A DNA stretch of 64,000 nucleotides from Arcicella sp034931005 (GTDB lineage Bacteria > Bacteroidota > Bacteroidia > Cytophagales > Spirosomataceae), in the NCBI RefSeq assembly GCF_034931005.1, contig NZ_JAYGIN010000021.1, forward strand, positions 62,001-126,000, in the 5' to 3' direction. The stretch's first letter is position 1. Each line of letters opens with the position of its first letter. Positions 17,905 through 27,338 of this stretch are shown in pieces. The position numbers and the translations under genes were made by a program. The notes below the pieces were generated by a model. That model was not told the origin of the DNA. It was given only the letters and a program-made list of their open reading frames with translations, and made no database searches.

Positions 17905-18007
17905 TCTGAAAATTTATTCTTTGATGTTAAGACACGCAGTATGAGGTTATATACTCACTAAAATTTTAAATAATATTGAAATAATTATAAATAAGTAGGT
18001 ATTGGGG

Positions 18008-18036
18008 TTTAGTATTATAACTCACCATTAATCAAG
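18008..18036. repeat. Short dispersed repeat (TTTAGT...ATTAATCAAG), copy 1
   Basis: A 29-base sequence, TTTAGTATTATAACTCACC followed by ATTAATCAAG, lying upstream of the fecR-like gene. It matches 61858-61886 at 24 of 29 positions and is partly matched at 61977-62002. Its role is unknown; it could be a binding site or a relic of a larger element. Confidence 0.4.
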
Positions 18037-18066
18037 CATAACCTGATTTTGTATCATTGTTAAGTA

Positions 18067-18229
18067 AGAAGCTGTTTAGGTTAATTTATTCGAGTTAAAA
18101 AAAGTAATTTTTAGGCTACAAATCATTCATAAAATTGAAACGTAACGCTGTTATGCTTAAATTTTATGAATGATTTTCACTCAAAAACTTATCATTTTCA
18201 CGTTCAAAAAATTAACATAAACAGCTTCT
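18067..18229. repeat. 163-bp palindromic element, family A copy 2
   Basis: Same length and almost the same sequence as 9840-10002, with one change in the right terminal repeat (AACATAA for AACCTAA). It sits between the ECF sigma gene and its fecR partner, 17 bases from the sigma gene stop codon, so it is probably transcribed with them. The near identity of two copies 8 kb apart indicates recent mobility or conversion. Confidence 0.88.
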
Positions 18230-18245
18230 AAAAGAAAATTCGAGC

Positions 18246-18812
18246 TTATAAATTAAACGAAGGGAAAGTTTTACGGAGTTTTTCAACAGCTCTAACAACC
18301 AAATTTTGAGCAGATTGGCGGTTGATACTCATCACATTGGCAACTTCACTGTATTCTAATTCTTCTACAAAACGAAGACGAAGGGCTTCTTGCTGACGTG
18401 GGGGTAATTGTGCGATAAGTTTATTGACTAATTCTTCTTTTGAAAAACCATAATTATTGAAAAATGCCATTTCATCTGAAATTGAATCTTCCCATAATTC
18501 ATCAAATTCTCCATCTTTAATAGGTAAAAACTTACTTTCTCGACGTAAAATTTGATTTTGCATTCGGTTTTTTAACGCTTTCAACAAGTAAGAACGGATA
18601 TTTGTAGGTGTGGTTATGGTTTTACGTTTCGCCCAAATTTCTGTAAAAACGTCATGAATACAATCAAAAACGAAATATTCGGATAATGAAGAAAGGCTCA
18701 TGCCATATCGGTACATGGCACTAATATGTTCACGATAAATTATAGAATAGGCATCTTCGTCACCGTTTCTGAAGGATTCCCAAATTTCTATATCTTTAAT
18801 TACCTGAAACAT
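18246..18812 (-). CDS. RNA polymerase ECF sigma-70 factor (FecI-like)
   Basis: A 188-residue ECF sigma factor. Region 2 is at about 10-85 (DEDAYSIIYREHISAMYRYG, VFDCIHDVFTEIWAKR). Region 4 is at about 125-185 (LPPRQQEALRLRFVEELEYS, MSINRQSAQNLVVRAVEKLR), ending in the helix-turn-helix. It is the first gene of a sigma/FecR/TonB-transducer/GH106 series on the minus strand and probably activates the transducer operon and itself. About 230 bases of A+T-rich DNA upstream, before a family B repeat, hold its promoter. Confidence 0.93.
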   Translation of the reverse strand: MFQVIKDIEIWESFRNGDEDAYSIIYREHISAMYRYGMSLSSLSEYFVFDCIHDVFTEIWAKRKTITTPTNIRSYLLKALKNRMQNQILRRESKFLPIKDGEFDELWEDSISDEMAFFNNYGFSKEELVNKLIAQLPPRQQEALRLRFVEELEYSEVANVMSINRQSAQNLVVRAVEKLRKTFPSFNL

Positions 18813-19040
18813 TGTACTCTAAAATAGCTTTTTTATTATTTTACAACAAAAAAATACAATTTCTACTGATTGACACTCATGTACTATCATGGAAAATACA
18901 AAAATAGTAACTGATTATTACTATTTTACTTAATTCTAAAATTTAGTCACAAACCTCAAAAACATCTTTTGTGTTGAATAATGTCACTCGGATAAGCAAT
19001 ATATTTTCGGAATTATAATGAGTTTGTCACAAGAAAAACA

Positions 19041-19202
19041 ACGGAACTATCTACAATTTGTCGCAGAATAAAATTAGACCACAGATTGTACTGATTCAAC
19101 GGATTTACACGGATAAATTTAAAGAAAAATCAGTGTAAATCTGTTTTATCTGTTCTATCCGTGGGCTAATTTTATTCTGCGACAAATAGTTTAAAGTTCT
19201 GT
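19041..19202. repeat. ~160-bp palindromic element, family B copy 1
   Basis: The ends read ACGGAACTATCTACAATTTG and AGTTCTGT. The centre contains the ATTTACACGGATAAATTTAA and CAGTGTAAATCTGTTTTATC stretches shared with copies at 27068, 28676, 29830 and 40072. The orientation is opposite to the 27068, 28676 and 40072 copies. It is non-coding and lies in the gap between the ECF sigma promoter region and the next receptor gene. Confidence 0.88.
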
Positions 19203-19244
19203 ATCTTTTTATAATTAGTATAAATTTCGCTGTTCATCGGATTT

Positions 19245-19283
19245 AAAATAAAAGAGCAGACACTATGCCTGCTCTTTTATTTT
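19245..19283 (-). terminator. Rho-independent terminator of the outer-membrane barrel gene
   Basis: Perfect 15-bp stem AAAATAAAAGAGCAG (19245-19259) and its complement (19269-19283) with a 9-base loop and a T-rich end on the minus strand, 17 bases after the stop codon of the minus-strand gene. Confidence 0.85.
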
Positions 19284-19300
19284 AAATTTGTAATTCAATA

Positions 19301-21925
19301 TTACTGCATTTGCATTCCTTCCATGCTTGAAGAATTACTGCTTTTCTTGAGTGAACTCATATCCATTTTACCAAAACGGAACGAAAGATTCAAACGAACA
19401 ATTTGTGGATTTGATATTCTATAATAAGTCTGTGTAAAGCCCTCACCCGTTGATACTTGAGTATTTCCTCTGGTTTTGAAAATATCATTAACCGAAAGCG
19501 TAATTGATGCTAAATCATTTTTCAAGAATGTCTTTTTAACTGCTACGTCGAAACCATAAAACGGTTTAATATACCCCTGTGATGAACTTTGAGCTTGGTT
19601 CATTGGTGGGCCACCCATTCCTTGATTTTGTGTTATAGGTAAATTTGTTTTACCTTGATAGTCGCCAGAAAGTTGAATGACCCATTTTTTAGGAAGACTA
19701 ATGTTATTATTTAACTTTCCAAAAACTGTCCAAAGAGCCTCCGTTGATGATATTTTGTCGATATTATCAATGTTAATTTTTGAATTATAAAAGTTGACAT
19801 TTGCCGTTAAATCCCACCATTTTACAATCTTGTTAGTATAGGTAAATTCTGCTCCGTAATTAATACTTGAATTAGCATTGATGTACGTATTAATAAGGTC
19901 AAGTTTACCACTAATTGGATTAACTTCTTGATTCAAATATCTGGTTATCAGGTTGTTTGTGTGCTTATAATAAACCGAAGTTAGAAACGTAGCTGAACCT
20001 TTGGTTTTGCTATATGAAAACTCACTTGAGGTGGTAAATTCTGGTACTAAATCGGCATTACCACGTGTAATATTTAAACTATCACTGTAATCTACAAAAG
20101 GAATTAATTGAAAGAAATTCGGACGATTTACTCTACGAGTTACACTCAATTGAATTTGGTCGCTTTGGGTTAAGTTTTTGCTCAAAAACACTGATGGGAA
20201 CAAACTTATTGGATAATTATTGCTGAATTTTTCGCCCGTATTCAATAATTTTCCGTCATAAGCAGAACTTTCACCTCTTAAACCCACTTTGTACGAAAAC
20301 AACTTTTTCACTTTTCCTGCTACTGAAATATAAGCAGCATATACATTGTTTGTACTTTCGTAATTGGTAGATGCCGAAGTAATATTTTTGTAAGTGTCAC
20401 TTCCTACCGCTTTCAAACTGTTATCGTTGATGTTTGACAGTTCATTAAGCTGAAATCTTAGACCTGTTTCGAGGGTTATTTCATTTTTTAGAGGCTTCAC
20501 ATAATCAGTCTGAAACGTCATAAATTTATTATCTCCCGAACCGATATTTTTCTGAATTTGTGTTCCTGTAATTTGCGTTCCATTTAGATAATTGGTTGAA
20601 TACAAACCATCATTTTTGTTTGTACCTCCAAAATAAGTTAGGTCAACAGTTAATTCTTCGCCTGACTTAGCAAAAGAATGTTTTAAACCCAATTGCCCAC
20701 CTCTTGGTTTAAAGCTACGTTCTGAAGCAGAAATACGATTGCTATAACTGGTAAATCCGTTTGTAGTGTTCTGAATATCAATGTCTTCTGAAGGAGAGAA
20801 TTTTCCACTTCCAAAAATTCCTGCCATTGATAAACTTGTTTTATTAGTCAAATTATAGTCTAAACCCAATCTTGAAAACGTCATTGAACCTTTTGTTTTG
20901 CTTTCAATATCTTGGTAAACATTAGCATTTACTCCGCCAATTGTACTTGTTCTTTCGCTATATCCATTCGTATTATTTCTCATATTGAAGTTCATAATCA
21001 TCAATGAAAGGTTTACTTTCTTTTGTTGAAGATTAAAACTTCCCATCACATTTGAACCGCCAAAACGGTCAGCTCCTGCATTGACAAAACCGTTATAACC
21101 ATTGCGTTTATTTTTCTTCAAAACCACGTTGATAATACCCGCCATACTGCCAGAAGCATCGTATTTGGCTGAGGGATTGGTAATTACCTCAACTTTTTCA
21201 ATCACATCCGCAGGAATTTGGTCTAAAGAAAGCGTGGTTGGTCTTCCGTCAATAAATACCGTTGGAGCCGCATTTCTAACTTTCACATTTCCATCAATAT
21301 CCACTTGTACCGAAGGAATATTTCGCATCACATCAACGGCAGTTCCACCAGCAGTTACGATATTTTTATCAACATTGAATGTTTTTTTATCAATATCCAT
21401 TTCCACGAGTGCTTTGGTCGCTTTTACCACTACTGCATCTAAAATTTTGCTATCCGTATCAAGTTTTAGTTTACCTAAATCCTTCTCGAAACCAGCCATA
21501 AATTTAGCAATCATAGCAGGGTCTGGTTGTTGACCAGGTTTTGGTGGCGTAAAACTTCCATCCATTTTAGGAAACTGAAAAGCAATCGGCATTTCAAGGT
21601 TTTTATAACCTACTGAACTGATTTTCAGCTTCAAACGTCCCATAACAGGCAAGTCTTTAAAGCTAAATTCACCATTCATTTCTGCTTGAACTGCTTTTAC
21701 TAAAATATCTTTATTTTGCTTTGTGGCAGTATCTTGAACTGTTTTTAAAAGGACAACCGAAGCAAATTCAACGGGTTTTCCTTGTTCGTCAACGATTTTT
21801 CCGAAAACCTTTCCGAAGTTCATTTCTGGGGCTTTTCCTCCTTTGGCAGGAGCTCCAAAAGGCATTTGGGCAACACTTGTGAACGAAATAAATGCTGCCA
21901 ATAGAGCAGAGAGTAAAATTTTCAT
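19301..21925 (-). CDS. Outer-membrane beta-barrel protein, TonB-dependent receptor superfamily
   Basis: An 874-residue protein. The ATG at 21925 gives the signal peptide MKILLSALLAAFISFTSVAQ; the frame runs 16 codons further upstream without signal character. Domains: carboxypeptidase-regulatory-like (about 35-165, GKIVDEQGKPVEFASVVLL), plug-like (about 170-270, VVKATKALVEMDIDKKTFNV and GIINVVLKK) and a barrel of the OMP_b-brl_3 family ending ...RLNLSFRFGKMD. Low-complexity Met/Gln/Ser stretches occur at both ends of the mature chain. It is preceded by a LytTR two-component pair and may be controlled by it. The substrate is unknown, and members of this family may be structural or transport proteins. 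Confidence 0.85.
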   Translation of the reverse strand: MKILLSALLAAFISFTSVAQMPFGAPAKGGKAPEMNFGKVFGKIVDEQGKPVEFASVVLLKTVQDTATKQNKDILVKAVQAEMNGEFSFKDLPVMGRLKLKISSVGYKNLEMPIAFQFPKMDGSFTPPKPGQQPDPAMIAKFMAGFEKDLGKLKLDTDSKILDAVVVKATKALVEMDIDKKTFNVDKNIVTAGGTAVDVMRNIPSVQVDIDGNVKVRNAAPTVFIDGRPTTLSLDQIPADVIEKVEVITNPSAKYDASGSMAGIINVVLKKNKRNGYNGFVNAGADRFGGSNVMGSFNLQQKKVNLSLMIMNFNMRNNTNGYSERTSTIGGVNANVYQDIESKTKGSMTFSRLGLDYNLTNKTSLSMAGIFGSGKFSPSEDIDIQNTTNGFTSYSNRISASERSFKPRGGQLGLKHSFAKSGEELTVDLTYFGGTNKNDGLYSTNYLNGTQITGTQIQKNIGSGDNKFMTFQTDYVKPLKNEITLETGLRFQLNELSNINDNSLKAVGSDTYKNITSASTNYESTNNVYAAYISVAGKVKKLFSYKVGLRGESSAYDGKLLNTGEKFSNNYPISLFPSVFLSKNLTQSDQIQLSVTRRVNRPNFFQLIPFVDYSDSLNITRGNADLVPEFTTSSEFSYSKTKGSATFLTSVYYKHTNNLITRYLNQEVNPISGKLDLINTYINANSSINYGAEFTYTNKIVKWWDLTANVNFYNSKINIDNIDKISSTEALWTVFGKLNNNISLPKKWVIQLSGDYQGKTNLPITQNQGMGGPPMNQAQSSSQGYIKPFYGFDVAVKKTFLKNDLASITLSVNDIFKTRGNTQVSTGEGFTQTYYRISNPQIVRLNLSFRFGKMDMSSLKKSSNSSSMEGMQMQ

Positions 21926-22107
21926 TATGTATTTATTTTTAATTGAACGAAGTCGATTGATTATCAGAATCAAAAACTTGGGTCAAAGGTGTAAAAGAAG
22001 ATTGATTCAATCAACCATTTGTATAGCAATGAATAGCAAGTGTATATCTGTGAGGATTCAGGGAGCGTAATGAGGAGAAATAGAAATAAGTTTGACTACC
22101 AATAACC

Positions 22108-22305
22108 AATTCTATTTTGGCATTTTAAAAATTTGTCCTAAAAGAGCCGTAGGCTCGGGAGATTTTGTAGCCCCGAAATTTATTTCGGGGAAAAGAAAAG
22201 GAATATTGAAAGGTTTTTGGTCATTTTCACCCCGAAATGAATTTCGGGGTGAAAAGATGGGGCAAGCCTACGGCTTTTTTCAAGAGTACCAAAGTAGAAC
22301 TAATT
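22108..22305. repeat. Composite hairpin element with TTCTACTTTGG-type ends (family D copy 1)
   Basis: Imperfect terminal repeats (AATTCTATTTTGGCATTTTA on the left; complement of AGTACCAAAGTAGAACTAATT-type on the right) enclose a second inverted repeat AGCCGTAGGCT / AGCCTACGGCT (22145-22155, 22265-22275). Inside that are two small hairpins, CCCCGAAATTTATTTCGGGG and CACCCCGAAATGAATTTCGG. The terminal repeats match those at 55779-55887. The element fills most of the gap between the receptor gene and the LytTR pair. Confidence 0.7.
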
Positions 22306-22321
22306 TCCAGTAACCAATAAT

Positions 22322-23020
22322 CTATTCAGAAAGAGCTTTTATGCTATCTACATATTTTTTGCCAACGGGCAATTCTACTGTTGATAATGAAACTTTTGAT
22401 TGATGAAATCCTGTAATTTTTTGTTTATTGATAATGTATGAATTGTGAATTCGGGTAAAATATTTTTCGGGCAATTTACTCTCCATTCCTCTCAAATTGC
22501 TTCGAGTCATGAGTGGATGAACTCTGTCGGTTAGATAAATTTTGACGTAATCTTTTAGCCCTTCGATATAAATAATTTCGTTAAAAAGTAGTTTAACTTT
22601 CTGATATTCAACGTTAATTAAAATAGAGCTTTCTTCATTTTCCTCATTAAGTTTTTCACGAAGAGTGAGTTGGTCTTCTACTTTTTTTAGGGCAATTGCC
22701 AATCTTTCTTTTCGAATTGGTTTCATCAAATAATCAACTGCATTTAACTCAAAACCTTCTAAAGCGTATTGATGAAAAGCCGTGGTGAAAATGACTAACG
22801 GAGGTTTTTCTAAGTTTTTAATGAACTGCGTTCCAAGCATTTCGGGCATTTGAATGTCCGAAAATATCAAATCGACCTCATTTTTTTGTAAAAAATCAGG
22901 CACTTCCATCGGGCTATTAAATTTTTCAAGAATTTCTACATGGGCAAAGTCCAATAAATCGTCTTCCAAAATATTTAAAGCAAAGGGTTCATCGTCGATT
23001 AAAATACACCTAATTTTCAT
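22322..23020 (-). CDS. LytTR-family response regulator
   Basis: A 232-residue regulator with an N-terminal receiver domain (phosphoacceptor D55 in LIFSDIQMP, acidic pocket IDDEP near 8-12, lysine in YLMKPIRKERL). A C-terminal LytTR DNA-binding domain follows at about 135-230 (FNEIIYIEGLKDYVKIYL, YFTRIHNSYIINKQKI). The start codon overlaps the kinase gene end by 11 bases, so the two are translated together as one system. The target genes are probably local. Confidence 0.93.
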   Translation of the reverse strand: MKIRCILIDDEPFALNILEDDLLDFAHVEILEKFNSPMEVPDFLQKNEVDLIFSDIQMPEMLGTQFIKNLEKPPLVIFTTAFHQYALEGFELNAVDYLMKPIRKERLAIALKKVEDQLTLREKLNEENEESSILINVEYQKVKLLFNEIIYIEGLKDYVKIYLTDRVHPLMTRSNLRGMESKLPEKYFTRIHNSYIINKQKITGFHQSKVSLSTVELPVGKKYVDSIKALSE

Positions 23021-24074
23021 CTAAAATAAGTTTAAGTTTTACTTGAAAATAATCGTCTATCTGATTGATAGTCAGTTCATGACGATTGGGATAGAGTAAT
23101 TCTAATCGTCTCTGAATGTTGGTCAGTCCTATTCCTTCATGATGTATTGTGGTTTGTTTTAAAAGAATTTTATTCTTGGAATTAAACAAAATTCCTTTGG
23201 GGGTTTTTAAAAATTCAAATGCTATATCGGGAGCATTTTTGCTGTCAATGCCATATTTAAAGGCATTTTCAACAAAATGAATAAAAAGTAAAGGTTCAAT
23301 TAAAAAATTATTGATGTTTTCATCTACCTTAAAAACTACATTGCCTTCTATTGGTAAACGAAGCGTTTGTAATTCAATAAAATTCTTCAAATGTTCCATT
23401 TCTCGGCTAAATTCCACTTTATTGCCTTCCACTTCGTACAAAATATATCTCAGAATTTCGGAAAGTTTCATGACTGATTCCTCCGATAAATCTGATTTTT
23501 TTCTGATTAACCATCTAATATTATTGAGGGTATTGAACAAAAAATGGGGACTAATCTGCAATTTTAGCATACTCAGTTCGGCGGCAGTTTTTTCAAGTTC
23601 TATCAGTTTATTGAGTTCCTTTTGCTTGGCTTGTTCTTCATAGAGAAATAACATGGTACTCGTCAGAATACATAATAAAAAGATGATGGTGGGACCAATA
23701 ACTAAGCGAATGAAAAATATATTTTGCTCCTCAAACCGCTTGAATTCTTCGACAGGACTAAAATGAATGGTTAGATAATTAAAGAAAATATAAATTGATA
23801 AAAGTATGAAAATTAGAACCGTGAATTTTATCCGTTTTTTATCGAAAAAATATTTTGGAGCAATAAAATAGATGTTCAAATAAAATGAAGTAGCAATAAA
23901 AAGAATGTTCAGAAAGTGTGTTTTGACGAAGTAAAAATTGAAATCACTGATTTTTTTTGGCTCGTACAAATAGCCAATAAAAGGCAAAAGAAACAATATC
24001 AGCCAAGTGATGAGATGTGATAAATACTGTTTAACAAAGGTTAAAGTGAACATTGTATTTTGTTTTTGTCTCAT
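23010..24074 (-). CDS. LytS-type sensor histidine kinase
   Basis: A 354-residue membrane kinase from the ATG at 24074 (MRQKQNTMFTLTFVKQYL); a second start at 24053 is possible. It has four predicted membrane segments in residues 15-145 and a short coiled coil (EEQAKQKELNKLIELEKTA). The His_kinase domain has phospho-acceptor H177 in QISPHFLFNTLNNI and an ATPase region with N and G boxes (FVENAFKYG, GIGLTNIQRRL). No periplasmic sensor domain is visible, so it probably senses through its membrane part or a partner protein. It forms a pair with the overlapping LytTR regulator. Confidence 0.92.
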   Translation of the reverse strand: MRQKQNTMFTLTFVKQYLSHLITWLILFLLPFIGYLYEPKKISDFNFYFVKTHFLNILFIATSFYLNIYFIAPKYFFDKKRIKFTVLIFILLSIYIFFNYLTIHFSPVEEFKRFEEQNIFFIRLVIGPTIIFLLCILTSTMLFLYEEQAKQKELNKLIELEKTAAELSMLKLQISPHFLFNTLNNIRWLIRKKSDLSEESVMKLSEILRYILYEVEGNKVEFSREMEHLKNFIELQTLRLPIEGNVVFKVDENINNFLIEPLLFIHFVENAFKYGIDSKNAPDIAFEFLKTPKGILFNSKNKILLKQTTIHHEGIGLTNIQRRLELLYPNRHELTINQIDDYFQVKLKLILDEN

Positions 24075-24231
24075 CGTATTTTTTTTGATAATTGATGACA
24101 AATGTATTGTTAATTCTGTTACAATGCTCAATCAAATACCATGTCAAATTTTAATTGCCAATTCAAAAATATTGTTTGAAAATCGCCTTTAGTTTATCAA
24201 AAAAACATCATCATCATAAATAATTGATACA

Positions 24232-26937
24232 TTATTGAATTTCAAACTGATAACTTCCTGAAGTTAATGTATTGATTTTTAATTGTTTATGTGTGGGTGA
24301 AGTATTTTTTTCTTCTACTAAATATTGCTTTTGAATGTGCTGATTTAACTTGACATTTAATATTACCGTTGCCGTTGCATTAGCTGGAATTGTGATATTA
24401 TAAACAATCTTCTTTCCTTCCCTTTTCCAAGATGAAATAATTTTTCCTTGTGGACTATCATGCGAAGCCTCAAAAGCGTTTAGATTTTCGACAAAATTGG
24501 GGGCTAAAATGATATTTTTAAACCCAGCCTGTGTAACGTCTGGCTTGATTCCCCCGATGCCTTTGTACAACCAAGCTCCAATTTCGCCAAACATAATATG
24601 ATTCATCGAAATGTCACTTTTGGCATCAATTGGCCAGTTTTCAAAAAGTGTTGTTGCACCGTTGGCAATCCACCAACCCCAAGATGGAAAGGTTTCTTGC
24701 GAAGCTATTTTATAGGCCACATCTGCATAACCGTTCTCGCTTAAAGCATTCAAAATGGCTTTTGTACCTAATAATCCCACATCCAAATGGTTATTGTCAG
24801 CCTCTACTCGTTTGGCTAAATTGTTGGCAACTTTAGCCTTAAATTCTTCTGGCACTAAACCCCAATACAAGGGAACGCTTAATTCCGTCTGGAATCCGCT
24901 TCCATAAATCCCCGTTGTTTTGTTAAAATATTTGTTGTTGAAAGCGGTTTTTATCTTTTCTGCCAAAGTTGAATATTTTTCAAAATCTGCGGTTTTGTCA
25001 AATAATTTTGCCGTTTTTGCCAAAATGGTGACATCCACAAAATAGTAAGCGGAAGACGTTAATTCTACGGGTGTTTTTGATTTTACAGGAACCCAATCGC
25101 CTAATCCCCAAGTAGTTAATCCATTTGGGCTAATGGACTCAATATGATTGACATAACGTTTGAGGTTTTCATAATTGTCTGACAAAATTTTGGTGTCGCC
25201 ATAAAACAAATAAATATTCCAAGGAATAATAGCAATGGTACTTGTCCAGTCTGGGCCATTTCCCCATTCATAACCCCAACCATCGGTAGGAATAATGGAC
25301 GGCAAAACGCCATTGGTTTGTTGCTCGTCACGGTGGTCGGCGAGCCATTTTTCGTAAATAGTAATGCCGTCAAAATTATACAAACCTGTTTCGCTGGCGA
25401 TATGAGCATCGCCTGTCCAACCATTTTTCTCTCTTTGCGGACAGTCGGTTGGGTAGCCAAATAAATTTGATAAATACGCATTATTAGTTGCCGTCCAGAT
25501 TTTATTTATCGTCGGATTTGATGTATTTACTTTCCCCACCGCAGGGACATCGCTGTGCATAAAATAGCCCGAAAGACTTTCCTTTTTCAGTTCAATTGGC
25601 TCTGAACTCGTCACTTCTACATACTGAAAACCTTTATAATTAAAATGTGGCATGAAACTTTCTTCTCCCCTTCCCGAAAGTGTAATAATGTCCGTTTGAA
25701 AAGGGTCTTTATCATCCGTCGGACGATAATGGACATCAATATTCGATAAATCTGCCCTGCCGTTTGGATATAATCTTTCAGCGTGTTTTAAGCGTAAAAT
25801 CGTTCCTGCTTTGCCCGAAACCTTGATTTTACTTACGCCTGAAATGTTTCTGCCTAAGTCAAAAACGAAAGTAGTGTCATTGATTTTATTCAAACTTTTA
25901 CTCGAAATTTCTTCCACATTTCTAATTGGTTGTAGAGCCTGAGCCACGATATTATTAGAAGGAGCAGTTCTGAAAATAACATCTTTCCAGTTTTTATCAT
26001 CAAAATTAGCTTTGTTCCAATCAGCTTGTTCCAGTCGGGCATCGTAATGTTCTGCGGTGTAAATGCTATTGAATATTATTGGACTTAAAGCCGTTTTCCA
26101 GTCTTTACCCGAAGCAATTACTTCGCTTGTTCCATCGGTATATTTTACCCGAATATCCATGCAAAAAGTGGGACGACCACGCCAAGGAGCTTCGTGAAAA
26201 TACCAAACGGCAGTTGATTGATGATTGTACCAACCATTGCCCAAGAGTACGCCAATGGCATTTTTGCCCGTTTGTAATTGCTTCGTGACATCGTGCGTAA
26301 CATATAAAGTACGTCTATCAAAACGAGTGTACATTGGGTCGAGGCGGTGATTACTGATTTTTTCACCATTAATATACAGTTCGTACAAACCCGCAACGGC
26401 AATGTAAGCCCGTGCCGAAACGATTTGCTTATTGGTCTGAAAAGCCTTTCTAAAATAAGGAGCAGGTTTAATATTTACATCCCTCGAATCACTAATCCAA
26501 GCACCTTGCCAATTGCCCATGTTCATCATGCCCGTTTCAAAAGTCGCTATTTCAGATTGTACAATTTGTCCATCTTTATCCCAAATTTTCACCCGCCAAA
26601 AGTATTTGGTAAAGGCTTGCAAAGATTTACCTTGATAACTCACCAAAGTTTGTGAAGTATTTTTTTGACCAGAATTCCATTCATTACCCGTGCCTTTGCT
26701 CAAAGCCATCGAATCAGTATTGACCGAAATCTGATATGCTTTTTGCTTTGCCCCTTGTCGAATATCCGCCAACTGCCAAGTAAAACGTGGCGAAGTGGCA
26801 TCAATTCCTAAAGGATTAGCTAAATATTCACATCTTAAAGCCGTGACTTTACAAGGCGTATTGCCTAAAATAAGTTGATTCAACAGACAAAAAGTACATA
26901 TTATGAATAGACAAATAGAGAAAGGTTTGAGGTTCAT
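24232..26937 (-). CDS. GH78-family alpha-L-rhamnosidase
   Basis: A 901-residue secreted enzyme. After the N-terminal hydrophobic signal, the family hallmark LRCEYLANPLGIDATSPRF starts a fibronectin-like domain. A beta-sandwich rhamnosidase_N domain (WQGAWISD, ARAYIAVAGLYELYINGEK) comes next. The (alpha/alpha)6 catalytic domain carries the acid cluster in GYPTDCPQREKNGWTGDAH, with a glutamate shortly after (ASETG). The protein ends in a C-terminal beta domain (LNAFEASHDSPQGKIISSW). It releases terminal L-rhamnose. Together with GH106 and GH53 it points to rhamnogalacturonan-I side-chain and backbone processing. It is transcribed alone. Confidence 0.94.
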   Translation of the reverse strand: MNLKPFSICLFIICTFCLLNQLILGNTPCKVTALRCEYLANPLGIDATSPRFTWQLADIRQGAKQKAYQISVNTDSMALSKGTGNEWNSGQKNTSQTLVSYQGKSLQAFTKYFWRVKIWDKDGQIVQSEIATFETGMMNMGNWQGAWISDSRDVNIKPAPYFRKAFQTNKQIVSARAYIAVAGLYELYINGEKISNHRLDPMYTRFDRRTLYVTHDVTKQLQTGKNAIGVLLGNGWYNHQSTAVWYFHEAPWRGRPTFCMDIRVKYTDGTSEVIASGKDWKTALSPIIFNSIYTAEHYDARLEQADWNKANFDDKNWKDVIFRTAPSNNIVAQALQPIRNVEEISSKSLNKINDTTFVFDLGRNISGVSKIKVSGKAGTILRLKHAERLYPNGRADLSNIDVHYRPTDDKDPFQTDIITLSGRGEESFMPHFNYKGFQYVEVTSSEPIELKKESLSGYFMHSDVPAVGKVNTSNPTINKIWTATNNAYLSNLFGYPTDCPQREKNGWTGDAHIASETGLYNFDGITIYEKWLADHRDEQQTNGVLPSIIPTDGWGYEWGNGPDWTSTIAIIPWNIYLFYGDTKILSDNYENLKRYVNHIESISPNGLTTWGLGDWVPVKSKTPVELTSSAYYFVDVTILAKTAKLFDKTADFEKYSTLAEKIKTAFNNKYFNKTTGIYGSGFQTELSVPLYWGLVPEEFKAKVANNLAKRVEADNNHLDVGLLGTKAILNALSENGYADVAYKIASQETFPSWGWWIANGATTLFENWPIDAKSDISMNHIMFGEIGAWLYKGIGGIKPDVTQAGFKNIILAPNFVENLNAFEASHDSPQGKIISSWKREGKKIVYNITIPANATATVILNVKLNQHIQKQYLVEEKNTSPTHKQLKINTLTSGSYQFEIQ

Positions 26938-27067
26938 CGTTTTTTATGAGGATAAGTTAATGAAAGTATTGGCAAATTACCGAATGAATTTTTAGATACT
27001 ATTCTCCTTTGTAGGTGATTTTAAGGGTTTTGATAAGTAGATTTTGAAGGCAGACTGTATTTAGATT

Positions 27068-27229
27068 ACGGAATTATCTACTATTTGTCGCAAGACAAAA
27101 TTAGACCACGGATAGAACAGATAAAACAGATTTACACTGATTTTTCTTTAAATTTATCCGTGTAAATCTGTTGAATTAGTACAATCTGTGGTCTAATTTT
27201 ATTCTGCGACAAATTGTTGATAGTTCCGT
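27068..27229. repeat. ~160-bp palindromic element, family B copy 2
   Basis: A 162-bp element with ends ACGGAATTATCTACTATTTG and the complement of ACGGAACTATCAACAATTTG. It holds the family's central ACTGATTTTTCTTTAAATTT and ATCCGTGTAAATCTG segments. It lies in the 400-base gap between the divergent GH78 and GH53 genes, whose promoters must lie beside it. Nothing else of note is in that gap. Confidence 0.88.
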
Positions 27230-27338
27230 TTAGCTATTTGAGGAGATTTTAAAATGGTATGAATCTTATTAATTTTTAAAACCGTTATTTAAGATTTTTT
27301 ATTTAGTAGATTTATTTATGTAATTAATTGAAATACAA

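Noticed and set aside
25116..25481. 121-codon minus-strand frame within the GH78 gene
   Set aside because: It is an alternative frame inside a gene with a full set of GH78 motifs.
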